From: Streptomyces sp. S.PNR 29
GTDB lineage: Bacteria; Actinomycetota; Actinomycetes; Streptomycetales; Streptomycetaceae
NCBI RefSeq assembly: GCF_030386795.1
Contig: NZ_JANUQM010000004.1
Span: 459,630-523,629, forward strand
Reading direction: 5' to 3'
DNA length: 64,000 bases
Part shown: positions 56,142 to 64,000 of the stretch, piece after piece
How positions within the stretch are numbered: the first letter of the stretch is position 1
How the letters are laid out: each line of letters starts with the position of its first letter
Position numbers and translations under genes: made by a program
The notes under the pieces: generated by a model
The model's database searches: none
What the model was told of the DNA's origin: nothing
What the model saw: only the letters and a program-made list of their open reading frames with translations

Positions 56142-56714
56142 ATGACGACTGGCGCTCAGACCCCCAGGTATCCCACCCGGCCCCGGCGCTCCCGGCTGCG
56201 CACATTCCTGCCGTTGGGTGTGGCCGCGTGGCTCGTGCTGGAGATCTGGCTGCTGACCGTGGTCGCGGGGGCGTCGAGCGGGCTGGTGGTCTTCCTGCTC
56301 CTGGTAGCGGGCTTCGTCCTCGGCTCTGTCGTCATCAAGCGGGCCGGGCGCCGGGCCTTCAGGAACCTCACCGAGACGCTGCAACAGCAGCAGGCCGGCG
56401 TGATGCCCACGGCCCGGCCGAACAGCGAGGGCAACGGCCTGATGATGCTGGGCGGCCTGCTGCTGATGATCCCCGGCCTGATCTCGGACGCGGCCGGACT
56501 GCTCCTCCTGCTGCCCCCGATCCAGAAGGCCGTGAGCCGCTACGCGGAACGCACCTTCGACCGCAAGCTCCGCGATGCCGCCTCCGGCACCCTGGGCGAC
56601 GCCTTCCAGCAGGCTCGCATCCACCGCCCCGACGGCAAGGTCGTCCAGGGCGAGGTCATCAGGGACGAGCCGGGAGACACACCCCAGGAGCCGCGCCCTC
56701 CGCTGTCGCGCTGA
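56142..56714 (+). CDS. fxsA: FxsA-family membrane protein
   Basis: A 190-residue FxsA protein. Four membrane segments: PLGVAAWLVLEIWLLTVVAG, GLVVFLLLVAGFVLGSVV, and two around GLMMLGGLLLMIPGLISDAAGLLLLLPP. The C-terminus is hydrophilic. E. coli FxsA overexpression suppresses F exclusion of phage T7; the native role is unknown. Conserved beside ppm1 and rbpA. Confidence 0.87.
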   Translation: MTTGAQTPRYPTRPRRSRLRTFLPLGVAAWLVLEIWLLTVVAGASSGLVVFLLLVAGFVLGSVVIKRAGRRAFRNLTETLQQQQAGVMPTARPNSEGNGLMMLGGLLLMIPGLISDAAGLLLLLPPIQKAVSRYAERTFDRKLRDAASGTLGDAFQQARIHRPDGKVVQGEVIRDEPGDTPQEPRPPLSR

Positions 56715-56782
56715 CCTCGACCTCGTCCGGGGCGCGAGCCCCCGGGAACCGCGCACCCCACCACTCACCGGCACAGAACACA

Positions 56783-56823
56783 CCGCGGGCGCCGTACGTC
56801 GGATCGACGTACGGCGCCCGCGG
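56783..56823. terminator. Strong convergent terminator between fxsA and rbpA
   Basis: A 19-base perfect stem built on GCGGGCGCCGTACGTCG and its complement with a GAT loop. It serves both converging transcripts. Confidence 0.8.
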
Positions 56824-56864
56824 CAATGAACGCGCGCTGAACCTTGCCCAAGCCCCCGCAGGGA

Positions 56865-57239
56865 CTACGCGGACTTGCGGCTGTCCCGGGGGTGAACCGC
56901 GATGTTCATCGCCCCGGACCGCAGAACGGCCAGCCGCTCCTCAAGGACCTCCTCGAGTTCCTCGCGGGTGCGCCGCTCCATCAGCATGTCCCAATGTGTA
57001 CGCGCGGGCTTGGCCTTCTTCTCTTCCGGGCCGTCGCCGTCCACGAGGAGTGCCTGGGCCCCGCAGACCTTGCACTCCCACTCCGGCGGGATCTCCGCCT
57101 CGACCGAGAAGGGCATCTCGAAGCGGTGCCCCTTCTCGCATGCGTACTCCACGGCCTGGCGCGGAGCCAGGTCGATACCGCGGTCCGTCTCGTAGCTGGT
57201 CACCACGAGGCGCGTGCCGCGAAGAGCTCGCTCACTCAT
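56865..57239 (-). CDS. rbpA: RNA polymerase-binding protein RbpA
   Basis: A 124-residue actinobacterial general transcription factor that binds RNA polymerase and group 1/2 sigma factors and promotes open-complex formation. Seen: zinc-site residues Cys34, His38, Cys56 and Cys59 in YACEKGHRF and WECKVCGAQ, and the C-terminal sigma-interacting helix (TREELEEVLEERLAVLRSG) preceded by the WDMLMERR basic linker. Complete. A SigR-type promoter precedes it. Confidence 0.96.
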   Translation of the reverse strand: MSERALRGTRLVVTSYETDRGIDLAPRQAVEYACEKGHRFEMPFSVEAEIPPEWECKVCGAQALLVDGDGPEEKKAKPARTHWDMLMERRTREELEEVLEERLAVLRSGAMNIAVHPRDSRKSA

Positions 57240-57300
57240 GAATCGTGCCTCCCGGGCTTGTCGCCCACAGGACAGGTGTCGCTGTCGTCGTCATCCGGTC

Positions 57301-57327
57301 AACGTCCGGTCGGCGGTAAAGATTCCC
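57301..57327 (-). promoter_or_regulatory. SigR-type (disulfide-stress) promoter of rbpA
   Basis: Minus strand: GGGAAT (57327-57322), 18 bases, GTT (57303-57301), a full match to the SigR consensus. S. coelicolor rbpA is known to be part of the SigR response. Confidence 0.85.
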
Positions 57328-57399
57328 GTTCCGTGTCCCGTTCCGGGTCATGCGTCGCCGTCGTAGCCGCCCCTTGTTGTACCCACCAGCGCCCGGTTT

Positions 57400-57423
57400 G
57401 TCACATCTGCTAGCAGATGTGAC
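57400..57423. promoter_or_regulatory. 24-base perfect palindrome upstream of rbpA
   Basis: The half-site is GTCACATCTGCT, mirrored without spacer. AT-rich relative to its surroundings and about 75 bases upstream of the SigR promoter. Probably an operator; the binding protein is unknown. Confidence 0.6.
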
Positions 57424-57506
57424 CCAGCGTTTCGGCACCTTTGACGCGCAGTAACGGTACGCCTGGCAGGCCAAAGGCGTATACTACAGCTCTTTCGCAT
57501 CCGGTG

Positions 57507-58853
57507 CTAAATCCTGTCCGGAACCGGATTGCCGGCGGCGCCGATCGCCCGCCGCACCGGAACCCACGCGAGCAGCAGGAACCCGATGACGAAGAAGGCG
57601 ACCAGCGAGACGATCGCGTCCCGGTAGCTTCCGGTCAGCTGATAGGTGATCCCGAACAGCAGCGGGCCGAGCCAGCTCATGCCGCGGTCGCTCATCTCGT
57701 ACGCCGAGAAGTACTCGGCCTCCTTGCCGGGCGGGACGAGATGCGAGAACAGGGAGCGGGACAGGGCCTGGCTCCCGCCGAGGACCAGTCCGATGCCGGC
57801 CGCCAGGACGAAGAACCACACGGGCGCCCCGGCGGGCAGGAAGTACCCGGCCCCGATCGTCACCGTCCACGCGACCAGCGACCCGAGGATCGTGCGCTTC
57901 GCCCCGTACGTCCGGGCCAGCCGGCCCAGCGTCAGCGCACCCACCACCGCCAGCACCTGGACCAGCAGCACGGCCCCGATGAGCGTGGACTGCCCGAGCC
58001 CCAGTTCCTCGGAGCCGTAGACCGACGCCTGGGAGATCACCGTCTGGATGCCGTCGTTGTAGACGAGGTACGCCAGCAGGAAGGCGAGGGTCAGCGGATG
58101 GCGGCGCATGTCGCGGACGGTCGCCGCGAGCTGACGCCGGCCGGGGACCGTCGTGCCGCGGGCGGGGGAGCGGCGGTCGCGCAGCCGCCGGAGCGGTACG
58201 AGTGTGAAGGCGCCCCACCACAGGCCCGCCGACGCCAGGCAGATGCGGACGGCCGTGGTCTCGGAGAGGCCGAAGGAGTCGTGCGCCAGGTACAGCACCA
58301 GGTTCGCGACCAGGACCAGCGATCCCGCCGCGTAACCGAAGGCCCACCCGCGCGAGGAGACCGCGTCGCGCTCCCCGGGCGGGGCGATCTGCGGCAGGTA
58401 GGAGTTGTAGAGCATCATCGCCACGGACTGCGCGGCGTTGGCGACGACCAGGAGAGCGCCGCCGAGCAGATAGCGGTCGCCGTCGAGGAGGAACATGCCC
58501 GTCGTCGCCGCGGCGCCCGTGTAGGCGGCGGCCGCCAGGAGGGGCTTCTTCCGGCCGGTGCGGTCGGCGGCGGCGCCGACCAGCGGCATCACCAGTACCG
58601 CCACGATCACCGACAGGGACACGGAGTACGCGAAGAAGGATCCGGCGCGTACCGGGATCCCCAGGGGGTGGACGTACCCGTCGCCGTCCGCCGCCGACTC
58701 GGCGACCGACGTCAGGTAGGGGCCCAGGAACACGGTGAGCACGCTCGTCGAGTAGACCGAGCACGCCCAGTCGTAGAAGTACCAGCCGCGCTGCTCGCGC
58801 CTCCGCTCGGCGGCCTCGCCGGCTGCCTGTGTCCGCACGGTGTCGGTGCCCAC
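57507..58853 (-). CDS. MFS transporter, UMF1/Atg22-like
   Basis: A 448-residue 12-helix MFS protein of the UMF1 type. Seen: QRGWYFYDWACSVYSTSVLTVFLGPYL at the N-terminus, GAAADRTGRKKPLL between helices 2 and 3, LPQIAPPGERDAVSSRGWAFGY, and SRSLFSHLVPPGKEAEYFSAYEM. GTG 58853 is chosen (GAGGG 6 bases before). Possible amino-acid exporter by analogy with vacuolar Atg22; unproven. Confidence 0.83.
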   Translation of the reverse strand: MGTDTVRTQAAGEAAERRREQRGWYFYDWACSVYSTSVLTVFLGPYLTSVAESAADGDGYVHPLGIPVRAGSFFAYSVSLSVIVAVLVMPLVGAAADRTGRKKPLLAAAAYTGAAATTGMFLLDGDRYLLGGALLVVANAAQSVAMMLYNSYLPQIAPPGERDAVSSRGWAFGYAAGSLVLVANLVLYLAHDSFGLSETTAVRICLASAGLWWGAFTLVPLRRLRDRRSPARGTTVPGRRQLAATVRDMRRHPLTLAFLLAYLVYNDGIQTVISQASVYGSEELGLGQSTLIGAVLLVQVLAVVGALTLGRLARTYGAKRTILGSLVAWTVTIGAGYFLPAGAPVWFFVLAAGIGLVLGGSQALSRSLFSHLVPPGKEAEYFSAYEMSDRGMSWLGPLLFGITYQLTGSYRDAIVSLVAFFVIGFLLLAWVPVRRAIGAAGNPVPDRI

Positions 58854-58906
58854 CCGTGCCCTCGCTTCCCCGTCAAGGCGCCGCGCGAAGGCCCCGGGCC
58901 GCCGCC

Positions 58907-59674
58907 TCAGACCCAGACTCCCCGGTCCTCCATGACCTTGCGCAACGTGTCGATGTGATCGGTCATGATGCCATCCACTCCCAGGTCCAGAAGCCGGTGC
59001 ATGCGGTCCGGATCGTTGACGGTCCACACGTGCACCTGCAGCCCGCGCGCGTGGGCGGTACGGATGAAGCGCTGGTCCACCACCTGGATGCCCGACTGGG
59101 ACTCCGGAACCTGGGCGGCGACCGCCGAGCGGCGCACCGCGGCCGGGAGGCCCCACGAGCGCAGCCGCAGGTTGAGCACACCCCGGGTGCCGTACGACGT
59201 GGCCAGGCGCGGACCGGCGAGGCGCTGGGCGCGGACCACGCGTGCCTCGGAGAAGGAGCCGAGGCAGATCCGGTCCCAGCAGCCGGCGCGCTCGACCAGG
59301 TCCAGGAAGGGCAGCAGCGCGGGCTCCGCCTTGACGTCGACGTTCCAGCGCACGTCGGGGAAGGTCTCCAGGAGTTCATCGAAGAGGGGCAGCGGTTCCT
59401 CGCCCGCCACGCGCGCGTGGCGCACCTCGTCCCACGGCAGGTCGGCGATCCGTCCGGCGCCGTCCGTCACCCGGTCCAGCGTCGCGTCGTGGAAGGCGAC
59501 GAGCCGGCCGTCCCGCGTGGCGTGGACGTCGGTCTCGATGTACCGGTAGCCCGCCTCGATGGCGCGGCGGAACTGCCGCACGGTGTTCTCCAGGCCGTCC
59601 GCCGCCCCTCCCCGGTGGGCGAAGGCGATCGGGCCGGGATGGTCGAGGTAGGGATGGCGTATCCGCGCGGTCAC
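58907..59674 (-). CDS. Glycerophosphodiester phosphodiesterase
   Basis: A 255-residue GDPD-fold enzyme hydrolysing glycerophosphodiesters to glycerol-3-phosphate and an alcohol. Seen: IAFAHRGGAADGLENT (catalytic His and ligand Glu-Asn), YIETDVHATRDGRLVAFHD (metal ligands and second His), and NVDVKAE. No signal peptide, so cytoplasmic. GTG start overlaps the YczE-like stop by 4 bases. Confidence 0.92.
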   Translation of the reverse strand: MTARIRHPYLDHPGPIAFAHRGGAADGLENTVRQFRRAIEAGYRYIETDVHATRDGRLVAFHDATLDRVTDGAGRIADLPWDEVRHARVAGEEPLPLFDELLETFPDVRWNVDVKAEPALLPFLDLVERAGCWDRICLGSFSEARVVRAQRLAGPRLATSYGTRGVLNLRLRSWGLPAAVRRSAVAAQVPESQSGIQVVDQRFIRTAHARGLQVHVWTVNDPDRMHRLLDLGVDGIMTDHIDTLRKVMEDRGVWV

Positions 59675-60324
59675 GGTCGCAGTATCCCTCTTTCCGGCAG
59701 CCCGACGGCAACGACCGTGCTGCCGTCGGATGCCGGGACGGTGGCGAACACACGGAGGAACAGCTGGGTGAGCGGGCCGATCGACACCGCGTACAACAAG
59801 GTGCCGACGGCGACGGTGCCGCCCAGGGCGAAGCCGGTGCCGAGGACGGCCACCTCGACGGCCGTCCGCATCAGGCGGACCGAGCGGCCCGTGCGCCGGT
59901 GGAGTCCCGTCATCAGCCCGTCCCGGGGGCCCGGTCCCAAGCGCGCGGCGATGTAGAGGCCGGTGGCGAGGCCGTTGAGAAGGATGCCGGCCAGGAGCAG
60001 GGGCACCCGAACGACCAGGGCGTGCGCCTCGGGCAGCAGGGCGAGCGTGCCGTCCATGACGACGCCGACCACGACCACGTTGGAGACCGTGCCGAGGCCC
60101 GGGCGCTGGCGCAGCGGAATCCACAGCAGCAGCACCGCCGCGCCCACGACGACCGACACGGCACCGATCGTGAGTCCGGTGAGTTCGGCGAGCCCCTCAT
60201 GCAGCACGTTCCAGGGTTCCAGGCCCAGGCCCGCCTCGACGAGCAGCGCCGAACTCGCCCCGTACAGGACGAGACCGGCGTACAGCTGGATCAACCGTCT
60301 CACCAAGTGGTGCCGCGCGGACAA
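59671..60324 (-). CDS. YczE/YitT-like membrane protein
   Basis: About 217 residues with five membrane helices; LGLEPWNVLHEGLAELTGLTIG and LGPGPRDGLMTGLHRRTGRSVRLMRTA are family hallmarks. TTG 60324 (SARHHLVRRL) after GGGGGG is preferred; GTG 60366 is upstream. YczE-type genes are frequently paired with divergent MocR regulators, as here. Transport role suspected, substrate unknown. Confidence 0.82.
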   Translation of the reverse strand: MSARHHLVRRLIQLYAGLVLYGASSALLVEAGLGLEPWNVLHEGLAELTGLTIGAVSVVVGAAVLLLWIPLRQRPGLGTVSNVVVVGVVMDGTLALLPEAHALVVRVPLLLAGILLNGLATGLYIAARLGPGPRDGLMTGLHRRTGRSVRLMRTAVEVAVLGTGFALGGTVAVGTLLYAVSIGPLTQLFLRVFATVPASDGSTVVAVGLPERGILRP

Positions 60325-60347
60325 GGTAATGCCCCCCTGTGGTGGTA

Positions 60348-60421
60348 GTGGACTGATGCATGACACCCTGTGGCTTGCGAAGCAACGTCATCCATGGCCA
60401 ATCAGGGGAAGGTGGACTGAT
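60348..60421. promoter_or_regulatory. Direct repeats GTGGACTGAT in the yczE-mocR divergent region
   Basis: Two exact copies, at 60348-60357 and 60412-60421, 64 bases apart. MocR/PdxR-type regulators often bind direct repeats. The second copy lies just before the MocR start codon. Confidence 0.5.
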
Positions 60422-60425
60422 TCAC

Positions 60426-61934
60426 ATGGCGCAGTGGACGTCGGCCGTGGGGGCGGCGCAGCTCGCACGGCTGCTCAACTCCCAGCAGGACCGCCCGGCG
60501 GGCCCCGGCGCCCGCCGCCCGCCCGCCTATCGCGCGCTCGCCGACGGCATTCGGCTGCTGGTGCTGGAAGGCCGCGTGCCCGTGGCCGCCCGGCTGCCCG
60601 CCGAACGTGAACTGGCGATGTCCCTGTCCGTGAGCCGCACCACGATCGCCGCCGCCTACGAGGCCCTGCGCGCCGAGGGCTTCCTGGAGTCCCGGCGCGG
60701 CGCCGGGAGCTGGACCGCGGTGCCGGCCGGGAACCCGCTGCCCGCTCGGGGGCTCGAACCCCTGCCGCCCGAGGCACTCGGCTCGATGATCGACCTCGGC
60801 ACCGCGGCCCTTCCCGCCCCCGAGCCGTGGCTGACCCGCGCCGTGCAGGGCGCGCTGGAGGAACTGCCGCCGTACGCGCACACGCACGGCGACTACCCGG
60901 CCGGTCTGCCGGCGCTGCGTACGATGATCGCCGACCGCTACACCGCGCGCGGGATCCCGACCATGCCCGAACAGATCATGGTGACCACGGGCGCCATGGG
61001 GGCGATCGACGCCATCTGTCACCTCTTCGCGGGCCGCGGCGAGCGCATCGCCGTCGAGTCGCCGTCGTACGCCAACATCCTCCAGCTGATGCGGGAGGCC
61101 GGTGCCCGTCTCGTGCCCGTCGCCATGGCCGAGGGGCTGGCCGGCTGGGACATGGACCGCTGGCGGCAGGTACTGCGGGAGGCCGCGCCCCGGCTGGCGT
61201 ACGTCGTCGCCGACTTCCACAACCCGACCGGTGCGCTCGCCGACGAGGACCAGCGGCGGCGGCTGGTGGACGCGGCCCGTTCCGCGGGGACGGTGCTCGT
61301 GACCGACGAGACGATGAGCGAGCTGTGGCTGGACGAGGACGTCGAGGGCACGGCGATGCCGCGGCCGGTGTGCGCCTTCGACCCGGCCGGGTCCACGGTC
61401 GTCACCGTCGGATCCGCCAGCAAAGCCTTCTGGGCGGGGATGCGCATCGGCTGGGTGCGCGCGGCGCCCGACGTGATCCGCAGCCTGGTCGCCGCGCGCG
61501 CGTACGCCGACCTCGGGACCCCCGTGCTGGAGCAGCTGGCCGTGAACTGGCTGTTCAGCACCGGGGGATGGGAGCAGGCCGTGGCCCTGCGGCGCGCTCA
61601 GGCCCGGGAGAACCGGGACGCTCTGGTCGCGGCGGTACGGCGGGAGCTGCCCCGCTGGGAGTTCGAGGTGCCGAAGGGCGGACTCACGCTGTGGGTGCGG
61701 ACGGGTGGGCTGTCCGGGTCGCGCCTTGCGGAGATGGGCGAGCGTGTGGGGGTGCGGGTGCCTTCCGGGCCTCGGTTCGGGGTCGACGGGGCCTTCGAGG
61801 GGTATGTGCGGCTGCCGTTCACCGTGGGGGGCGCGGTGGCCGAGGAGGCGGCCGTGCGGCTGGCCGCGGCGGCACGGTTGGTGGAGAGCGGGAGTGCGGG
61901 GGGTGGCGAGGCGCCGCGTACGTTCGTGGCGTGA
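60426..61934 (+). CDS. MocR-type GntR regulator with aminotransferase domain
   Basis: A 502-residue fusion: an N-terminal GntR winged helix (LPAERELAMSLSVSRTTIAAAYEALRAEGF, residues about 57-86) and a class I aminotransferase-like domain. Seen: VTTGAMGAIDAICHLF, the PLP-site DFHNPTGALADE, and the Schiff-base lysine in TVGSASKAFWAGMRIGW. PLP is therefore likely bound. It probably controls the divergent YczE-like gene. Confidence 0.9.
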   Translation: MAQWTSAVGAAQLARLLNSQQDRPAGPGARRPPAYRALADGIRLLVLEGRVPVAARLPAERELAMSLSVSRTTIAAAYEALRAEGFLESRRGAGSWTAVPAGNPLPARGLEPLPPEALGSMIDLGTAALPAPEPWLTRAVQGALEELPPYAHTHGDYPAGLPALRTMIADRYTARGIPTMPEQIMVTTGAMGAIDAICHLFAGRGERIAVESPSYANILQLMREAGARLVPVAMAEGLAGWDMDRWRQVLREAAPRLAYVVADFHNPTGALADEDQRRRLVDAARSAGTVLVTDETMSELWLDEDVEGTAMPRPVCAFDPAGSTVVTVGSASKAFWAGMRIGWVRAAPDVIRSLVAARAYADLGTPVLEQLAVNWLFSTGGWEQAVALRRAQARENRDALVAAVRRELPRWEFEVPKGGLTLWVRTGGLSGSRLAEMGERVGVRVPSGPRFGVDGAFEGYVRLPFTVGGAVAEEAAVRLAAAARLVESGSAGGGEAPRTFVA

Positions 61935-61986
61935 ACGGCGCCCGTGCGGACGAGTGGGCTTCGTCCGCGGGAGTCCGCGGGGCGGG

Positions 61987-63591
61987 CTACGGCGCCACTG
62001 ACTTCTCCACCACCACGGCCTCCGTCGGTACCGCTTCGGGCTCTGCCTCCTTGGGCACCAGCTCCGGCTCCGCGTCCGCCGGCGTCGTCCGCGCCGGCAG
62101 CAGATCCAGCACAGCCTGCCGATGCGCGTCGCCCGTCGCCTCGTCGTACGGGTCCGGTGTCGCCGGGACCTGGAGGCGATGGACCGGCCCACTGCCCAGG
62201 CGGGCGTACCCCCGGCCGGGCGGGACGTGCGTGACCGGTGTCGTGCGCGGGGGAGCGCCGAGGAGGGCTTGAAGCTGGTCCGCCGAGGCCGGGCCGAGGA
62301 CCACCCGCGCGCGTGTGTGCTGGCGTACGGCGTCGCTGAGGGACTCCACGCTGTCCAGCTGGTCGGCCACGACGACCGTCACGTTCGCCGCGCGTCCGTG
62401 GCGCAGGGGGACCTGGAGGAGGGACTGCGGGTCCTTGCGGCCGTCCGCGGCGGCCACGTGCGTGAACGCGCTCGGGCGGTCCAGGAGGATCCACAGGGGG
62501 CGTCTGGTGTCGTCCGGCGGCGGGTGGCCCGCCTGCCGGGCCCGGTTGGCCGCGATCAGACGGCGCTCCGTCTCGGTGGCTGCCCACTCCAGGCTCGCCA
62601 GCGCGCCGGCCAGCCCGCACTCGACGGCCAGGACGCCGTCCCGGCCGGTCAGGCAGGCGTACTCCCCGGTGCCGCCGCCGTCGATGATCACCACGTCCCC
62701 GTACTGCAGGGCCTGCAGGGCGATCGACCGCAGCAGGGTCGAGGTGCCGCTGCCCGGCTGGCCCAGGGCCAGCAGGTGGGGCTCGGTGGAGCGGATGCCC
62801 GTGCGCCAGACGACCGGCGGCACGTCGCGCTGTTGCTCGCCGTGGGTGACGGGGAGCGTGCGCTGCACCTCGGTGGGGTCGGTGAAGCCGAGGACCGTCT
62901 CCCCGGGGGCCGTGACGAAGCGCTGGGCGACGATGTCGGTCGGCAGCGGCGGCAGGACGGTGACCGTGAGCTGGTTGCCCTCCTCGTCCCAGGCGTAGTG
63001 GTACTCACGGCCGCGGCCGGACTTCGCCGTGAGCAGGTGCTCGATCCGCGTGCGGGCCTCGGCCTCGCCGTCGGTGAAGTACGCCGGGTAGTGGATCTCC
63101 AGGTGGGTGATGCGGCCGCTGTCGTCGAACGCGTACGAGGGGAAGGCCTTCTGCCACTCGCCGCCGTGGGTGTACAGGGGCGCCGGGTCCTCGGCGGACG
63201 TGAAGTACGGGACCAGCGCCTCGTAGAGCGACTTCAGCCGCTCGGTCTGCGACTCGTCGGGGCCGTCGGGCGTGGGCGGCTTGCGGTCCCGGCCGTGCCA
63301 GGCCGCCGCCGCCATCAGCGTGATGACGGCGAGCAGCGGGCCGTACGGCATGAGCGCCACGACCAGGAACACCGAGGCCGCCAGGAACAGCAGCGCGCCG
63401 CGCCCGTCCTTGGGGGTCTCGGCCCACCTGCGCCGCCCGGCCGAGGCCAGCCGGCGCAGACCGCGGGTGATCGTGATCAGCGGTTGGAGGACGTCGGTGG
63501 CGCTGTCGGCCGCTGTCCTGGCCAGCTCCCGGCTCCGGGCGAGCTGTGCGCTGCCGGTGCTCAGGATGCGGGGGAGAGGGCGCCGGGCCAC
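61987..63591 (-). CDS. sffA: SffA, SpoIIIE/FtsK-like membrane ATPase
   Basis: About 534 residues: an N-terminal basic region, two membrane helices (ALLFLAASVFLVVALMPYGPLL and LAVITLMAAAA), a middle domain, then an FtsK/SpoIIIE-type ATPase with Walker A GQPGSGTSTLLRS (Thr-Ser in place of Lys-Thr) and GDVVIIDGGG. GTG 63591 follows GGAGG. Its partner smeA is 52 bases upstream. In S. coelicolor SmeA targets SffA to sporulation septa, where it affects chromosome segregation. Confidence 0.87.
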   Translation of the reverse strand: MARRPLPRILSTGSAQLARSRELARTAADSATDVLQPLITITRGLRRLASAGRRRWAETPKDGRGALLFLAASVFLVVALMPYGPLLAVITLMAAAAWHGRDRKPPTPDGPDESQTERLKSLYEALVPYFTSAEDPAPLYTHGGEWQKAFPSYAFDDSGRITHLEIHYPAYFTDGEAEARTRIEHLLTAKSGRGREYHYAWDEEGNQLTVTVLPPLPTDIVAQRFVTAPGETVLGFTDPTEVQRTLPVTHGEQQRDVPPVVWRTGIRSTEPHLLALGQPGSGTSTLLRSIALQALQYGDVVIIDGGGTGEYACLTGRDGVLAVECGLAGALASLEWAATETERRLIAANRARQAGHPPPDDTRRPLWILLDRPSAFTHVAAADGRKDPQSLLQVPLRHGRAANVTVVVADQLDSVESLSDAVRQHTRARVVLGPASADQLQALLGAPPRTTPVTHVPPGRGYARLGSGPVHRLQVPATPDPYDEATGDAHRQAVLDLLPARTTPADAEPELVPKEAEPEAVPTEAVVVEKSVAP

Positions 63592-63643
63592 GGGTGCCTC
63601 CAATGGGTGCGTACGGGCGGAATGCGTACGAGGAAGAGGGCCG

Positions 63644-63838
63644 TCAGAACTTGATCCCCCCGAGGAGGCTCGCCAGGCTCTCGCCGCCCGCCTTGATGCT
63701 CGGGGCGATGGCCGTGCTCGCCAGGTAGAAGCCGAACAGGGCCGTGACCAGTGCGTGCGACGCCTTCAGCCCGTCCTTGCGGAAGAAGATGAAGACGACG
63801 ATGCCGAGCAGGACCACGCCTGAGATCGAGAGGATCAT
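63644..63838 (-). CDS. smeA: SmeA, small sporulation membrane protein
   Basis: A 64-residue protein with two helices (ILSISGVVLLGIVVFIFF and HALVTALFGFYLASTAIA) and a short polar C-terminus. Matches the size, layout and gene context of S. coelicolor SmeA, which brings SffA to sporulation septa. ATG 63838 follows AGGAGAA. Confidence 0.85.
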   Translation of the reverse strand: MILSISGVVLLGIVVFIFFRKDGLKASHALVTALFGFYLASTAIAPSIKAGGESLASLLGGIKF

Positions 63839-64000
63839 GTGAGTTCTCCTGGTTCGCGGGGACAGTCACCATGGGTGCTTCCAGGCTCACAGGATGTATC
63901 CATACGATTAAAGGTGCAAATGGTGGTAATTCGGGCGTATATCCCGGGTGGTGGAGCGGTCTGCGTGTCGTCTGAGCACTGCTGATACTCCCGGTGGGGT
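63839..64000. other. Upstream region of smeA, window edge
   Basis: Relatively AT-rich (AATGGTGGTAATTC around 63920), consistent with a promoter region for smeA. I do not see a convincing WhiG or sigma70 consensus. No gene. Confidence 0.4.

Noticed and set aside
57480..57485. TATACT box as a strong plus-strand promoter
   Set aside because: No matching -35 at 16-18 bases, and it would read only into the antisense 3' end of the MFS gene. Noted under the palindrome but not called.

Overview
The window is chromosomal DNA from a Streptomyces or very close relative. GC content is very high, GTG starts and overlapping ATGA/GTGA gene junctions are common, and several actinobacterial or streptomycete markers are present: rbpA, a sporulation smeA-sffA pair, an FMN-riboswitch rib operon with ribM, DasR-like chitinase promoter sites and actinobacterial GuaB1. 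From memory, the stretch from rpe (17.6 kb) to smeA (63.8 kb) follows the S. coelicolor order SCO1464 to SCO1415. I could not check this here.

Region 1 (1-15.3 kb) is an accessory catabolic supercluster. A glutamine-synthetase-like gamma-glutamyl ligase (cut by the window edge) is divergent from an operon of ferredoxin, ferredoxin reductase, acetoacetate-decarboxylase-like protein, HpaE-like aldehyde dehydrogenase, HpaD-like extradiol dioxygenase and HpaG-like FAH-family enzyme. These are followed by a TetR regulator, a cytochrome P450 with its own ferredoxin, an APC permease, a PuuC-like aldehyde dehydrogenase, a PuuD-like gamma-glutamyl hydrolase and an unknown protein. The set joins a gamma-glutamylated-amine route (ligase, permease, dehydrogenase, hydrolase) to meta-cleavage of a catechol-type ring and a P450 oxidation. 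Two families of inverted repeats sit at its promoters and suggest one regulon. Three decayed genes lie inside it: a formate-dehydrogenase-like gene reduced to its two ends, and folD and tetR fragments that share one breakpoint. An associated one-carbon arm has probably been lost.

Region 2 (15.3-35 kb) is mostly core and transport: MMPL exporter, rpe, SorC-type regulator, barstar, guaB1, APC permease with a following Lrp regulator, MFS protein, a frameshifted secreted-protein remnant, a nitrilase-family amidase paired with an aromatic amino-acid monooxygenase-like flavoenzyme, a DUF5995-type protein, a GH6 protein, a uracil/xanthine permease, an MFS protein divergent from a ROK repressor, and an atypical SDR behind an orphan chitinase-type promoter.

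Region 3 (35.3-43 kb) starts with an FMN riboswitch and carries ribE-ribM-ribBA-ribH, then hisE-hisG, a PH-domain membrane protein and two CNNM/CBS (HlyC/CorC) proteins.

Region 4 (43-64 kb) holds a solitary EccA-like AAA ATPase, a uridine-kinase-like P-loop protein without a normal start codon, a secreted C39-like protein, a small membrane protein, a TetR regulator, a GH18 chitinase, an acyl-CoA dehydrogenase, an Lrp regulator, an amidohydrolase, a polyprenol-phosphate mannosyltransferase, FxsA, RbpA with a SigR-type promoter, an MFS protein, GDPD, a YczE-like protein divergent from a MocR regulator, and SffA-SmeA at the right edge.
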